A DNA stretch of 64,000 nucleotides from Hymenobacter aranciens (GTDB lineage: Bacteria > Bacteroidota > Bacteroidia > Cytophagales > Hymenobacteraceae). Below, in pieces: positions 24,481-33,659 of the stretch. The position numbers were made by a program, and so were the translations under genes. The notes beneath the pieces were generated by a model. The model did no database searches. It was not told the DNA's origin and saw nothing but the letters and a program-made list of their open reading frames with translations. The stretch is from positions 496,001 to 560,000 of the forward strand of contig NZ_JAUQSY010000002.1 of assembly GCF_030580865.1 (NCBI RefSeq), given 5' to 3'. Numbering within the stretch: position 1 is the first letter of the stretch; each line of letters starts with the position of its first letter.

Positions 24481-26970
24481 CTACCCACCGATGCTGCCGC
24501 CGCCGCGCGACAGCGGCGCCCGGCGCTGCTGCTCGTTGCCGAAGCGGTAGTTGAAGCCCAGCCAGGCCACCCGCGTCTCGCGCTTCGAGTCGAAGTCGGC
24601 CTCGTAGCCCACGGCGTAGGAGCGGAACAGCAGGCGGTTGGTGTTGAACACGTCGGACACCCGGGCCGTGATGGTGCCGCGCTCGTGCAGCACGCGCAGG
24701 CTGGCCGCCACGTCGGTGAAGTAGATGGGGCGGATGCGGCCCTGCGGCGTCACGGCGGCCGAGTTGAAGGTGCTGGTGAGCTGGATGTCGAGCTTTTTGT
24801 GGGGGCTGAGGGTGGTGTTGAGGCGGGCCGTGTAGGCAAAGTTTTGCAGGTCGGCCTCGGTGCCGGTAGTGGCGCTCACGCGGTTGCGGTAGGCCGAAGC
24901 GTTGGCCAGCAGGCGCCACCACTTGGTGAGGGGCTGGCTGAGGTTCAGCTCCAGGCCGTAAGTTTCGTTGTGGCCGATGTTGACGAGCGTGTTGCGCGTG
25001 ACGACGTAGCCGGTGCCCACCGAGGCCGAGTCGTCGATGGAGCGGTAGCGCTGAATCTGGTTCTGGATGAGGCGGTAGAAGGCCGTGCTGGTGAGCGAGG
25101 CCCGGCCCCAGCTGAGTTGGTAGGTCAGCTCCAGGGCATTCACGTTTTCGGGACGCAGACGCACGTTACCCACCCGGTAGTTGCGGGGGTCCGAGTAGTT
25201 GGCGAAGGGCAGCAGCAGCGGCACGTCGGGCCGGTTGATGCGCCGCGAGAAGCTCAGCTGCAATTCCTGGTCGTGGGGCAGCACTTGGCTGAGCGTGGCC
25301 GAGGGAAAGAAGTTGACGTAATCCTGCGGAAACTGCTCGCCGGTGGTGCGCAGCAGGCCGCGCAAGGTGGTGGTTTCCACCCGCAGCCCGGCCTGCACCG
25401 AGAGCTTGCGGGCCGTCTCGTTCTGGTACTGCACGTAGCCTGCCTGCACGTACTCATCAAACAGGTAGCTGTTCGAGCGGCTAGCATCGCGCACCGTCAC
25501 GCCGTCCTCTTCGCGGGTGAAATCAAAGGTGCCATCGGTGTGGCGGTAGGTGCTTTTCAGGCCCGCGTCGAGGCGGCCCTTCTCCCCCAGCGGATAGACG
25601 TGGTCGAGCTGCGCCGCGCCCTGGTTGATGGTGAAATGGATATCCTGCTGCTGGAGCAGCTCCCGCGGCTGGCCCTCGTTTTGGCGTTGACGCAGCACCT
25701 GCTGGCCGGTCAGCGGCGAGTACACGGCCCCGAAGGTCAGCTCGCGGCGCGGCTTGTCGGCCCAGGTGCGGCGGTAGTCGAGGGTGTAGTCGATGGCCGG
25801 GTACTTCGAGGCCACCAGGTTGGTGGCCCGCAGCGGGGCGGCGCTCACCGAGTCGGCGCGGCCGGGCTCGCGGTAGGCGTAGGTAGTGGTGAGATTGGTG
25901 CGCAGGTCTTCGGGGTTGCGGTTCCGGTTGTAGCTGGGCTGCAGGGCCACGGTCAGGCTGTGCTGGTCCGAGAAAGCGTAGTCGAAGCCCAGGCGGCCGG
26001 CATGGGTGGTGTTGCCGTTGGAGCCGTCGGCCAGTTGGTCCGTCAGCGTACTGATGCGGGCGAAGCGCGGGCCAGTACTCTCGGCGCTGGTGGCCGTCTG
26101 GCGCACCAGGGTGCGGCGGTCATAGGTTTCCTCCAGCCAATCGTAGCTCAGAAAGACGTTGAGCTTGCCCTTGCGGCGGTTGAGGCTCAGGGAAGTGTTG
26201 TACTTGTCGCCGGTGCCGGCGTTGGCACTCACGCTGCCGTTCACGCCGTCGTCGCGCTGCTTTTTGAGCACGATGTTGATGATGCCCCCGCCGCCCTCGG
26301 CGTCGTACTTGGCCGAGGGGTTGGTCATCACCTCCACCGTTTCGATGCGCGAGGCCGGAATCTGGTCGAGGCGGGTGGCGCGGCCGCCGCCGGCCGCGCC
26401 GGTCGGCTTGCCGTCGATGTAAATGGTGACGTTGGAAGTGCCGCGCAAGCTCACCTGCCCGCCCTGGTCCACCGTCACGGAGGGGATGTTCTGGAGCACG
26501 TTCACCGCGGTGCCGCCCACGCTGGTGAGGTCCTTGGCCACGTTGATAACCTTCTTGTCCAGCCCGTTCACCACCGGGTCGCGCTGGCCCTGCACGGTTA
26601 CTTCGGCCAGGTCGGTAGCGGCCGGGGCCAGCAGCAGCGGCCCCAGCGCGGCCGTTGGCGCGGCCGCCGTGAGCGTGAAAGGCCGCCGCAGCGGCGCGTG
26701 GCCCAGCGCCGAGGCCCGCAAGGTATAGGAGCCCAAGCCCAGCTTATCGAACGTGAAGGTGCCATTTTCCAGCGTCTGGCCGCCGGTGGCGAGGCTACTG
26801 TCGGTGGCCCCGGCATGGTAGAGGGCCACGGTGGCAAAGGGCAGCGGCTCGCGGGTTTTCCCGTCGAGCAAGGTGCCGCGCACGGCGCCGGTCTGGGCCA
26901 CGCTGGCCGTGGGCAATAAGCAGCCGCCCAGCCCCCAGAGGGCCGGTAATAATAGTCCGAAGTGTTTCAT
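24481..26970 (-). CDS. Outer-membrane TonB-dependent receptor family protein
   Basis: An 829-residue outer-membrane protein. A signal peptide (MKHFGLLLPALWGLGGCL...ASVAQ) is followed by a carboxypeptidase regulatory-like domain (about 30-110, GAVRGTLLDGKTREPLPFATV). A plug-like region comes next (VNVLQNIPSVTVDQGGQVSL, SRIETVEVMTNPSAKYDAEG). The rest is a beta barrel of the OMP_b-brl_3 type with many aromatic-polar strands (about 250-829). Such proteins import ligands or peptides with TonB-ExbBD; the substrate is not evident and no SusD partner is adjacent. An in-frame ATG 32 codons upstream lacks a signal sequence start, so I chose 26970. The last residues (SRGGGSIGG) lack the usual terminal aromatic. 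Confidence 0.88.
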   Translation of the reverse strand: MKHFGLLLPALWGLGGCLLPTASVAQTGAVRGTLLDGKTREPLPFATVALYHAGATDSSLATGGQTLENGTFTFDKLGLGSYTLRASALGHAPLRRPFTLTAAAPTAALGPLLLAPAATDLAEVTVQGQRDPVVNGLDKKVINVAKDLTSVGGTAVNVLQNIPSVTVDQGGQVSLRGTSNVTIYIDGKPTGAAGGGRATRLDQIPASRIETVEVMTNPSAKYDAEGGGGIINIVLKKQRDDGVNGSVSANAGTGDKYNTSLSLNRRKGKLNVFLSYDWLEETYDRRTLVRQTATSAESTGPRFARISTLTDQLADGSNGNTTHAGRLGFDYAFSDQHSLTVALQPSYNRNRNPEDLRTNLTTTYAYREPGRADSVSAAPLRATNLVASKYPAIDYTLDYRRTWADKPRRELTFGAVYSPLTGQQVLRQRQNEGQPRELLQQQDIHFTINQGAAQLDHVYPLGEKGRLDAGLKSTYRHTDGTFDFTREEDGVTVRDASRSNSYLFDEYVQAGYVQYQNETARKLSVQAGLRVETTTLRGLLRTTGEQFPQDYVNFFPSATLSQVLPHDQELQLSFSRRINRPDVPLLLPFANYSDPRNYRVGNVRLRPENVNALELTYQLSWGRASLTSTAFYRLIQNQIQRYRSIDDSASVGTGYVVTRNTLVNIGHNETYGLELNLSQPLTKWWRLLANASAYRNRVSATTGTEADLQNFAYTARLNTTLSPHKKLDIQLTSTFNSAAVTPQGRIRPIYFTDVAASLRVLHERGTITARVSDVFNTNRLLFRSYAVGYEADFDSKRETRVAWLGFNYRFGNEQQRRAPLSRGGGSIGG

Positions 26971-27171
26971 TAGGTTGCAGAGAAAAAAGGCTGCCTGGCC
27001 GGTTGCGCACCCAGGCTGTTCGCAGCAGTTCGGGCCAACGACACGGCGCTGTGCTGACCGTTGCAAGGCCGGCGGCGGAGGCTAAAACGACTTCGCTCTC
27101 CAGACCGGCGGGCGCTCCGGCAACTGCCGCGCCGCCCGCCGCGTACTGCTCCCTCACTCCTTCCCCACCCT

Positions 27172-27594
27172 ATGGCTTCCAAAACCCTGAAAGACATCGC
27201 CGCCAAAATGGCGAAGCTCGACCTGACCATGCTCACCACCCACACCAGCCGCGGCCAGCTCAGCACCCGCCCCATGAGCAACAACGGCGACGTGGAATAC
27301 GACGGCAACTCCTATTATTTCACCTTCGAGGAATCGCGCACTGTGCGCGACATCAGCGAGAACCCGCACGTCAGCCTCAGCTTTCAGGGCGCGAAGCAAC
27401 TCTTCCTATCCGTTAATGGTACGGCCACGCTCATCCGTCACAAGGCCACCCTGGCCCGGCACTGGCTGCCCGAGCTCAAGCAGTGGTTTCCGGACGGCAT
27501 CAACACGCCGGGCATCGTGCTGGTACGGGTGCAGGCCCTGCGCATCAAGTACTGGCAGGGCGAGGACGAAGGCGAGTGGCACCAGGGCGAATAG
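27172..27594 (+). CDS. Pyridoxamine 5'-phosphate oxidase-fold (general stress protein 26-like)
   Basis: A 140-residue split-barrel flavin-binding protein. The start MASKTLKDIAAKMAKLDLTMLTTH, the RPMSNNGDVEYDG strand pair, FTFEESRTVRDISENPHVSLSF and the C-terminal INTPGIVLVRVQALRIKYWQGE match the Pyrid_ox_like family. Members bind FMN or F420 and are often linked to stress; a true PNPOx activity is not implied. A basic Arg-rich upstream extension is open but lacks support, so I begin at the ATG at 27172. It is divergent from the TonB receptor gene and convergent with the delta-60 gene. Confidence 0.85.
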   Translation: MASKTLKDIAAKMAKLDLTMLTTHTSRGQLSTRPMSNNGDVEYDGNSYYFTFEESRTVRDISENPHVSLSFQGAKQLFLSVNGTATLIRHKATLARHWLPELKQWFPDGINTPGIVLVRVQALRIKYWQGEDEGEWHQGE

Positions 27595-27618
27595 CAGCAC
27601 TACAGCGCACTTGAGCTT

Positions 27619-27681
27619 AGCTAAGCAGTAACAACAACGGCCCGCGACAATGTCGCGGGCCGTTGTTGTTACTGCTTAGCT
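27619..27681. terminator. Perfect 31-bp hairpin, bidirectional terminator
   Basis: The arms 27619-27649 and 27651-27681 are exact reverse complements with one central base. It lies between two convergent genes, 25 and 6 bases from their stops. The stem is far longer than usual and its lower part reads gtaacaacaacgg / ccgttgttgttac. Confidence 0.75.
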
Positions 27682-27686
27682 GCTTC

Positions 27687-29315
27687 TTACGGCGCCACCA
27701 CCAGCCGCAGGGTCTGGCGGTAGCCCCCGGCCTCCACGGTGCAGAGGTACACCCCGGCGGCCAGCGTCCGCAGGTCAAGCGTCTGCTCCTGCAGGCCAGC
27801 GGCCTGCCGCCGCTCGGCCGCCAGGCCGGGCACGGGGCGGCCCATCTGGTCGTGCACCGTGTAGCGCACGGCGGCGGCGCGGGGCAGCGAGTAGTGCAGC
27901 TGCACGAGGCCGTGGCTGGGCACCGGCGAGGCCTGCAGGCCCAGCACCGAGCTGGCAGCGCGGGTAGCCGTGGGAATAGCCGGCACGCTGGCCACGTAGC
28001 GGGCCAGGCGCATCACTCCGGTCAGCGTTGAGGGGTCGTTGGTTTCAAAGCCGCCCAGAGTCACTACCTTACCTGTCTGCAATACCAGGGAGCTGGCCAC
28101 CCCAACGGCACTGGGCATGCCCTGCATGTATAGCTTATCTGCGGCGTTGGTAAAGGTGGAGTCGAGCCGGCCGGCAGCGGTGTAGCGGGCCAGCAGCAGC
28201 TGATGCTCGCGCGAAGGCCAGGCCTCTTTTCCGCCACCTACCACGATGGCGCCATCGGGCTGCACGGCCACCGCCCGCAAGCCGCCCACCACGGAAATGC
28301 TTTGCGCAGCGGCCGTGTTAAAAGCCGTATCGGGCGTGCCATCCGCATTCAGGCGTAGCAGCACGGGCTGGTCACCCCGGTTGTTCACCCACACCCGGCC
28401 GGCCAGCACAATCTTGCCATCAGCGGGCTGCACGGCCACACCGTAGCCTTCGGTGAAGCCTGGGCCCGTCACCCCCTGGAAGGTTTTGATACCGTTGATA
28501 ACCGTATTGCCATTGGTGCCGAAGCTGGTATCGGGGTTGCCGGTAGCAGTATAGCGGCGCACGCTGATGCCGGGAGTGGCATTAGGCGTGGTGCCAAACG
28601 TGCAGCCGATAACGATAATCTGTCCGTCGGCCTGCACGGCGATATCATCCAGCCAGGCATCCGCTACCGATACCAGTTGGCCCACCGGCTGCCCCGTGGC
28701 GCTCAGCCGGAGCACCCGCGAACCGTAGCCCGAGCCCGTAGCCGGCACCCCAAAAGCCAGGTACTCGCCCGAGGCCAGCTGCACCACGCGGCGCAGCTCC
28801 ACATACGGGCCATTGTTGGGGTCGGCCACTACGCCGGCCGTGCCAAACGTGGGGTCGAGCACGCCCGCAGCCGTGTAGCGCGCCAGGGCGCGGCTATTGT
28901 AAAACCCACCCGTGATGTACCCCACTACCAGCACCTTGCCATCGGCCTGCACCGTCAGGCCACTGGCCACAAATGGGACTGTAACCGTGCCATTGGTCCC
29001 GAAAGCGGCATCGGCCACCCCATCCAGCGAATACCGCTGCAGCTGACTGCCATTGCACACCCAGAGGTAGCCCTGGGCCTGCACCAGCTGCCCCATGCGG
29101 CTCCAATCATCATGCTGGGCGGTGCTCACATCCGAGAAGCGGCCACCCCGGCCCGATACGCCGGTATTGACGCTGCCATTGGTGCCAAAGCTGGCGTCGG
29201 GGCCCACGTAAACGGGCGTTTGAGTTTGGGCCTGAGTAAGCTGGCTGCTAAGTACCAGAGCGGCCACTGCCAGACCGTAGCGGCCACTGCGGCCAAGCGT
29301 AGAGGGTGAAAGCAT
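27687..29315 (-). CDS. Delta-60 repeat beta-propeller-like protein with T9SS sorting domain
   Basis: A 542-residue secreted protein. After a signal peptide ending LTQAQ come repeats typical of the 'delta-60' family: VQADGKVLVVGYITGG, LARYTAAGVLDPTFGTAG, VRRYTATGNPDTSFGTNG, LLRLNADGTPDTAFN and VQPDGAIVVGGGKEAW. Together these probably fold as a propeller (about 40-450). The last 80 residues form a type IX secretion C-terminal domain (LGLQASPVPSHGLVQLHYSL to YRQTLRLVVAP), so the protein should be exported by T9SS and anchored or released at the surface. The ligand is unknown. The start at 29315 gives the signal peptide; an 18-residue extension upstream does not. Confidence 0.87.
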   Translation of the reverse strand: MLSPSTLGRSGRYGLAVAALVLSSQLTQAQTQTPVYVGPDASFGTNGSVNTGVSGRGGRFSDVSTAQHDDWSRMGQLVQAQGYLWVCNGSQLQRYSLDGVADAAFGTNGTVTVPFVASGLTVQADGKVLVVGYITGGFYNSRALARYTAAGVLDPTFGTAGVVADPNNGPYVELRRVVQLASGEYLAFGVPATGSGYGSRVLRLSATGQPVGQLVSVADAWLDDIAVQADGQIIVIGCTFGTTPNATPGISVRRYTATGNPDTSFGTNGNTVINGIKTFQGVTGPGFTEGYGVAVQPADGKIVLAGRVWVNNRGDQPVLLRLNADGTPDTAFNTAAAQSISVVGGLRAVAVQPDGAIVVGGGKEAWPSREHQLLLARYTAAGRLDSTFTNAADKLYMQGMPSAVGVASSLVLQTGKVVTLGGFETNDPSTLTGVMRLARYVASVPAIPTATRAASSVLGLQASPVPSHGLVQLHYSLPRAAAVRYTVHDQMGRPVPGLAAERRQAAGLQEQTLDLRTLAAGVYLCTVEAGGYRQTLRLVVAP

Positions 29316-29396
29316 ACAAAATGGTAATGAGGTGAGAGAATATGGCTTAGACTGCAAATGTAGCAGCATTTTTCACACTACGAAATAACGTTCTGA

Positions 29397-31139
29397 TTAG
29401 GCTAATGTCCCTGCCAACGGCAAGGTAAAATAGAACGTGCTGCCGCTACCCAGCTCACTTTCCACCCACAGCCGCCCGCCCTGCGTGCTGATAAACTCCC
29501 GCGCAATGCTCAGTCCCAGGCCCGAGCCGCCGCGGTAGCCGCTCTTGTCGGGCAATTGCGCAAAGCGCTGGAAGATGCGCTCGTGGTGCTCGGCGGCGAT
29601 GCCGGGGCCGTGGTCGCGCACACTCACCTGCACGAAGCGGCCCGCCACGGCGGCCTGCACTTCCAGCGCCGCCCCCACCGGCGAGTAGCGGATGGCATTG
29701 GCCAGCAGGTTGATGAGCACCCAGGTGGTTTTCTCCACGTCGGCGCGGGCAGCGGGCAGGTTGGCGGGCACCTGGGTGCTGAGCTGCAATTGCTTGTCGG
29801 CCAGCTGGGGCTGCACGGTGGCCGTGGCGTAGCCAATAACCTCGGCCAGGCTGGTGGCCTGCAAATCAAGCTGAATGCCGGCCCCGGCGTCGAGGCGCGA
29901 CACGTCGAGCAGCTCGGCCACCATGCGCTGCAGGCGTTGGGTTTCCTGGCGGATGTGGGCGGCCACGCGCTGGCGCTCGTCGGCAGGCAGCCGCTCATCC
30001 TGCAGCAATTTGGCATTGAGGCCGATGCTGGAGAGTGGCGTTTTCAACTCGTGCGACACGGTAGCCAGAAAATTGGATTTCAGCTGGTCGAGCTTCTTGA
30101 ACTCCGACACGTTGCGCAAGGTCAGAATTTGCCCTACGAACTCCAGCTTGCCCAGCTCCTCATTAAAGGCCACCAGCTCCTGCACCGCCAGCCGGTAGAA
30201 GGCCTCCTCGCCCTGCTGGGCAATGCGCAGCAGCGGGGCCTCGGCCACGGCCTGCGCCCGGCGGCCGGGCTCGGCCTCCAGCGGCTGCAGCAGCTCGCGC
30301 AGCAGGTCGTTGGCCTCGGCCACAGCGGCGGCGGGCTGCCCGATGAGCTCCTCCGCCGGCTGGCTCAATAACGCGCAGGCCACCGGGTTGGCTAGGATGA
30401 TGCGGCGGTTTTCGTCCAGCAGCAGCAGGCCCTCATCCAGCCCGTTCACAATGCTGGCGGTGCGGTTGCGCTCGGTGATGAGCCCGGCGAGCGTGGAGCT
30501 GCGAAACTCCCGCAACTGCCCCAGCATGCGGTTGAAAGCCCGGGCTACGCGACCAAACTCGCTGCCGCTCTCCACCGGGATGCTGGCCGTGAAGTTGCGG
30601 TCGGTGGCGTGCTCCAGGGCATTGGTGAGCTGCTGCAGGGGCTGCACGGCGGCTTCGGGCACGCTCATTACCAGCAGCGAAGCCAGCAGCACGGCCACCA
30701 CCACGCACACCACGAGGTTGCGCTCGGCGGCGGCCGTGGTGCGGGCAATCTGGTCGTTTTTGCGCGTCAGGGCGGCCGTGTTCAGGCGAATCATGCGGTG
30801 CGTCTGGGCCCGCAGCTGGCTCAGCGTGGCCGGGGCGGGCTGGCGCTGGTAGGTGGCCAGGCCCCGCGTCAGGCTGTCGACCACCTGCTGCTCGCCGGGC
30901 TCGGTCACGTTGCCGGCCTCACGGCGCAGTGCGGCGCCGAAGCGGGTCAGGCCAGTGGTGGGCTGGTCGAGGCCCTGCAGCATTTGTTGGCCTAATTCCA
31001 CGGAATAAAAGTTGGCCTGCAATACATTGCGGGCGCGGTGGTCAATCTGGCGGATGCTGTAGAAAGCGTAGCCGCCGATGGCCAGCAGCAGGGTCAGCAA
31101 CCCCAAAAGGCCCAGGGTGATGGTGGTGCGTAAGCTCAT
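29397..31139 (-). CDS. HAMP-PAS sensor histidine kinase of the kdp locus
   Basis: A 580-residue inner-membrane kinase: TM1 about 7-27, a periplasmic four-helix type domain to about 140, TM2 about 142-162, HAMP about 165-220, PAS about 225-330, HisKA with His in VSHELKTPLSSIG, and HATPase_c (NLLANAIRYSP, RDHGPGI, GSGLGLSIAREF). It follows the kinase-less kdpD by 87 bases on the same strand. I infer that it supplies the kinase activity missing from KdpD, or that it works in parallel on the NtrC-type regulator upstream. It resembles NtrY/WalK-like kinases rather than the E. coli KdpD C-terminal half. It is the last gene of the locus. Confidence 0.88.
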   Translation of the reverse strand: MSLRTTITLGLLGLLTLLLAIGGYAFYSIRQIDHRARNVLQANFYSVELGQQMLQGLDQPTTGLTRFGAALRREAGNVTEPGEQQVVDSLTRGLATYQRQPAPATLSQLRAQTHRMIRLNTAALTRKNDQIARTTAAAERNLVVCVVVAVLLASLLVMSVPEAAVQPLQQLTNALEHATDRNFTASIPVESGSEFGRVARAFNRMLGQLREFRSSTLAGLITERNRTASIVNGLDEGLLLLDENRRIILANPVACALLSQPAEELIGQPAAAVAEANDLLRELLQPLEAEPGRRAQAVAEAPLLRIAQQGEEAFYRLAVQELVAFNEELGKLEFVGQILTLRNVSEFKKLDQLKSNFLATVSHELKTPLSSIGLNAKLLQDERLPADERQRVAAHIRQETQRLQRMVAELLDVSRLDAGAGIQLDLQATSLAEVIGYATATVQPQLADKQLQLSTQVPANLPAARADVEKTTWVLINLLANAIRYSPVGAALEVQAAVAGRFVQVSVRDHGPGIAAEHHERIFQRFAQLPDKSGYRGGSGLGLSIAREFISTQGGRLWVESELGSGSTFYFTLPLAGTLA

Positions 31140-31150
31140 GGATAATGAAT

Positions 31151-31216
31151 GTAGCGCGGACTGTGTAGTCCGCGAGTGCGAACGTTCAGACTCGCGGACT
31201 GCAAAGTCCGCGCTAC
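31151..31216. repeat. Nested inverted repeat between kdpD and the kinase gene
   Basis: The 27-bp arms at 31151-31177 and 31190-31216 are inverted copies with two mismatches. Each arm is itself a small palindrome (cgcggact-gtgt-agtccgcg). The 12-base centre contains gaacgttc. A cloverleaf-like structure is possible. Confidence 0.7.
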
Positions 31217-31226
31217 TGTGCGTTAC

Positions 31227-32366
31227 TTAATAAGTTACCAGATACACGTCGGTTTCCGGCGCATCCCGCGCCACGGCCCGCAACAAATCATTCGTGACAC
31301 CCCGCCGGAACAGCCGCGCCCACCAGCCCCTGGCGCGGGTGATGCCGCAGACTAGCAGCGTGGCGTTTTTCTCGGCCGCTACTTGCCTGATGGCTGCCAC
31401 CACGTCGTCGTTTTTCACCCGCAGAATCTGCGCGCCCAGCTCCACGGCCAGCTGCAGGTTATTAAGCAAATGGCGCTGCGTAGCCAGCCCGATGCGCTCG
31501 GCAGTTTCGCGGCCCGTCTGCACGTAGAGCACGTACCAGGCGGCCGCGCCGAGCTGGTCGGCCAGGCGCGAGGCTTTGCGGATGATTTCGCGGGCGGCGG
31601 CCTCGTTGGTGTTGATGCAGGCCAGCAGCCGGTCGTCGTTGCGGCGCGGGGCGGGCGTGTCGTCGCTCACCTGGCGGTTGAGCAGTTGGGCCACCTCCCG
31701 CACAGCCAGCCGGCGCAGCTGCAGCAGGTTGTCGGCGCGGAAGAAGTTATTCAGCGCGGTGGGCACCTTGGCGGGGTCGTAGATTTTGCCTTCCTGGAGC
31801 CGGGCGCGCAGCTCGGCCACGGTCAGGTCCACGTTCACTACCTCGTCGGCCTGCCTGAGCAGTTGGTCGGGGATGCGCTCGGTTACGTCGGTGCCGGTTA
31901 TTTTGAGCACCTGGTCGTGCAGGCTTTCGAGGTGCTGCACGTTCACGGCCGTAATCACGGCGATTCCTTGCTGCAACAAGTACTCTACGTCCTGCCAGCG
32001 CTTGTCGTGGCGCGAGCCGGGCACGTTGGAGTGGGCCAGCTCGTCGACAATTACCACCTGCGGGCGGCGCTGCACGATGCCGTCGAGGTCCATTTCCTCC
32101 AGCGCCCGGCCCTTGTAGAAGACGTGCTTGCGGGGCAGCAGCGGCAAATCCGGCAGCCCGGCCACGGTGCCGGGGCGGCCGTGGGTTTCGATGTAACCTA
32201 GCAGCACGTCCACGCCGTGGCGGCGCAGCTCGTGAGCTTCCTGCAGCAGGCGGTAGGTTTTGCCCACCCCGGCGGCCAGCCCCAGGTACACCTTGAGCGT
32301 GCCGCGCCGCCGCGCCTGCACCAAACGCAGGAATCGCTCGGCGGATTGGTCGCGGGAATCAGGCAT
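31227..32366 (-). CDS. kdpD: KdpD sensor half (KdpD + Usp domains, no kinase)
   Basis: A 379-residue cytoplasmic protein equal to the N-terminal part of E. coli KdpD. The KdpD domain (about 20-230) has a Walker A loop (GLAAGVGKTYRLLQEA), a Walker B-like VVIVDELAHSNVPGSRHDKR and ITAVNVQHLESLHDQV. A universal stress protein domain follows (about 245-375: LLACINTNEAAAREIIRKA, LLVCGITRARGWW). In other bacteria the Usp domain binds c-di-AMP. There are no transmembrane helices and no kinase, so it must act through a partner, most simply the HAMP-PAS kinase 87 bases downstream. Short KdpD forms are known in several bacteria. It lies between the porin gene and the kinase. Confidence 0.92.
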   Translation of the reverse strand: MPDSRDQSAERFLRLVQARRRGTLKVYLGLAAGVGKTYRLLQEAHELRRHGVDVLLGYIETHGRPGTVAGLPDLPLLPRKHVFYKGRALEEMDLDGIVQRRPQVVIVDELAHSNVPGSRHDKRWQDVEYLLQQGIAVITAVNVQHLESLHDQVLKITGTDVTERIPDQLLRQADEVVNVDLTVAELRARLQEGKIYDPAKVPTALNNFFRADNLLQLRRLAVREVAQLLNRQVSDDTPAPRRNDDRLLACINTNEAAAREIIRKASRLADQLGAAAWYVLYVQTGRETAERIGLATQRHLLNNLQLAVELGAQILRVKNDDVVAAIRQVAAEKNATLLVCGITRARGWWARLFRRGVTNDLLRAVARDAPETDVYLVTY

Positions 32367-32391
32367 TGGGAAGGTAAAATTGGTTGATTGA

Positions 32392-32543
32392 ACTGGCGCG
32401 AGTTTAGGCGCAGCCGTAACTCGTGCCTACTATCATGGGAGGCTGTGCCTCCCCCGCCCGCGCCGATTGAACGTTCTGCTGCGAGGCGCAGCCTCGCCCG
32501 AATGGTCGGCACGAGTTACGGCTGCGCCTAAACTCGCGCCAGT
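32392..32543. repeat. Palindromic element B, perfect 36-bp inverted repeats
   Basis: The arms 32392-32427 and 32508-32543 are exact inverted copies starting ACTGGCGCGAGTTTAG. The centre has two hairpins, gggaggctgtgcctccc and gcgaggcgcagcctcgc, and gaacgttc. It abuts the porin stop codon. Element C has the same ends and layout. Confidence 0.8.
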
Positions 32544-32544
32544 G

Positions 32545-33639
32545 CTAAAACGAAAACGCCACGCTGCCCGTCACATTCCCGTAGCTGCGGTTGTCCACGT
32601 TATCGGCCCGCCCAAACACGCCGTTGATGCCGTCCAGATACCGCCCTTCCAGCCGCGCCAGCACCCGGGGCGTGGGCGCATAATCGAGGTTAAGCGAGCC
32701 GCCCGCCACCCGAAAATCAGCATCCGACGCCGCCGGCATACTACTGCTGATAATGACGCCGCGCTCGGCGTAGTAATACTCGCCCCGCACGGTGGCCGAG
32801 AGCTTGTCGGCCAGCTGCTGCTTCACGAACACCGCCCCGCTGTGCCAGGTATCGTGGCCGCGCCGGCCAGCGCTCTGCTGCTTGCCCACGTCGAACACCA
32901 GCGCCAGACTGGTGCGGGCGCTGGCCGCGTACGTGATGTAAAAATCATGGAAATAGCGCCGCCGAATGATGGAATCCTGCGGCTGTTCGTTGCCATAAAA
33001 CGTGCTGCTATTGATGAGAATCTTACCCGTCGGCCTCCACTGCAGCTGCGTGCCCAGGGCCTTGGCCTGGTTGGTTTCACGGATGTTCTGCCAGCCGTTC
33101 AGCACCAGCCCGGTCAGGGTCAGCTTGGGGCTCACCTCATAAGTGAGGCGGGCACCAGACTCGTAGTACGGCGAGTTCTCGGCCATCAGCGAGCGGGTCA
33201 GCGTCCAGTTATCTTTAGAAATGGCCGACTCAAACCCGATGTGCGAGCCGAAAATCCCCACGTCGAGCCAGGCCTTCTGGAAGGGCCGAAAGCCCGCGTA
33301 CGCCTCATACACGTGCCGCAACACGGGGTCTTCGGCGGCGTAGTTGGCGCTCACGTAGGTGCCGGCGTGCAAACCCAGCGCCCCGCGCACGCGGCCGTCG
33401 TCGTAGCGCAGCCCCACCACGCCCTGGTTGATGGCAAACTCGTTCTGGCGCCCGTGCGAGTACAGGAAATACTGCCGGTTGTTGCCGTTGGCATGGTCAA
33501 AATCGTAGCCGAAATAGGCATCCACGAAGCCGTAGTAGCTGAGTGGCGCGGTGACCGCGGCCGAGTCGGGCGCGGCCGAAGATTGGGCGGAAGCGGCCAG
33601 CGGCAGCGCCGTCAGCAGTCCGAAAACAAAGGATTTCAT
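32545..33639 (-). CDS. Outer-membrane porin of the kdp locus (BBP2-like)
   Basis: A 364-residue protein with a signal peptide (MKSFVFGLLTALPLAASAQ) and then a beta barrel: SYYGFVDAYFGYDFD, FAINQGVVGLRYDDGRVRGALG, PFQKAWLDVGIFGSHIGFE, and a last strand YGNVTGSVAFSF with terminal Phe for Bam recognition. The pattern fits the BBP2/OmpO porin family. It lies directly after kdpC (20 bases) and before kdpD, so I infer an outer-membrane route for K+ or another ion tied to Kdp. A similar porin next to kdp is common in Bacteroidota as far as I recall. The ATG at 33639 is used; a Met six codons upstream does not improve the signal. Confidence 0.83.
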   Translation of the reverse strand: MKSFVFGLLTALPLAASAQSSAAPDSAAVTAPLSYYGFVDAYFGYDFDHANGNNRQYFLYSHGRQNEFAINQGVVGLRYDDGRVRGALGLHAGTYVSANYAAEDPVLRHVYEAYAGFRPFQKAWLDVGIFGSHIGFESAISKDNWTLTRSLMAENSPYYESGARLTYEVSPKLTLTGLVLNGWQNIRETNQAKALGTQLQWRPTGKILINSSTFYGNEQPQDSIIRRRYFHDFYITYAASARTSLALVFDVGKQQSAGRRGHDTWHSGAVFVKQQLADKLSATVRGEYYYAERGVIISSSMPAASDADFRVAGGSLNLDYAPTPRVLARLEGRYLDGINGVFGRADNVDNRSYGNVTGSVAFSF

Positions 33640-33659
33640 AAGCGGTAAGGGGAACAAAA

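Noticed and set aside
24466..26919. 817-codon open frame on the plus strand
   Set aside because: It is antisense to the TonB receptor, whose signal peptide, plug and barrel are clear. Long antisense frames are expected at this GC content.
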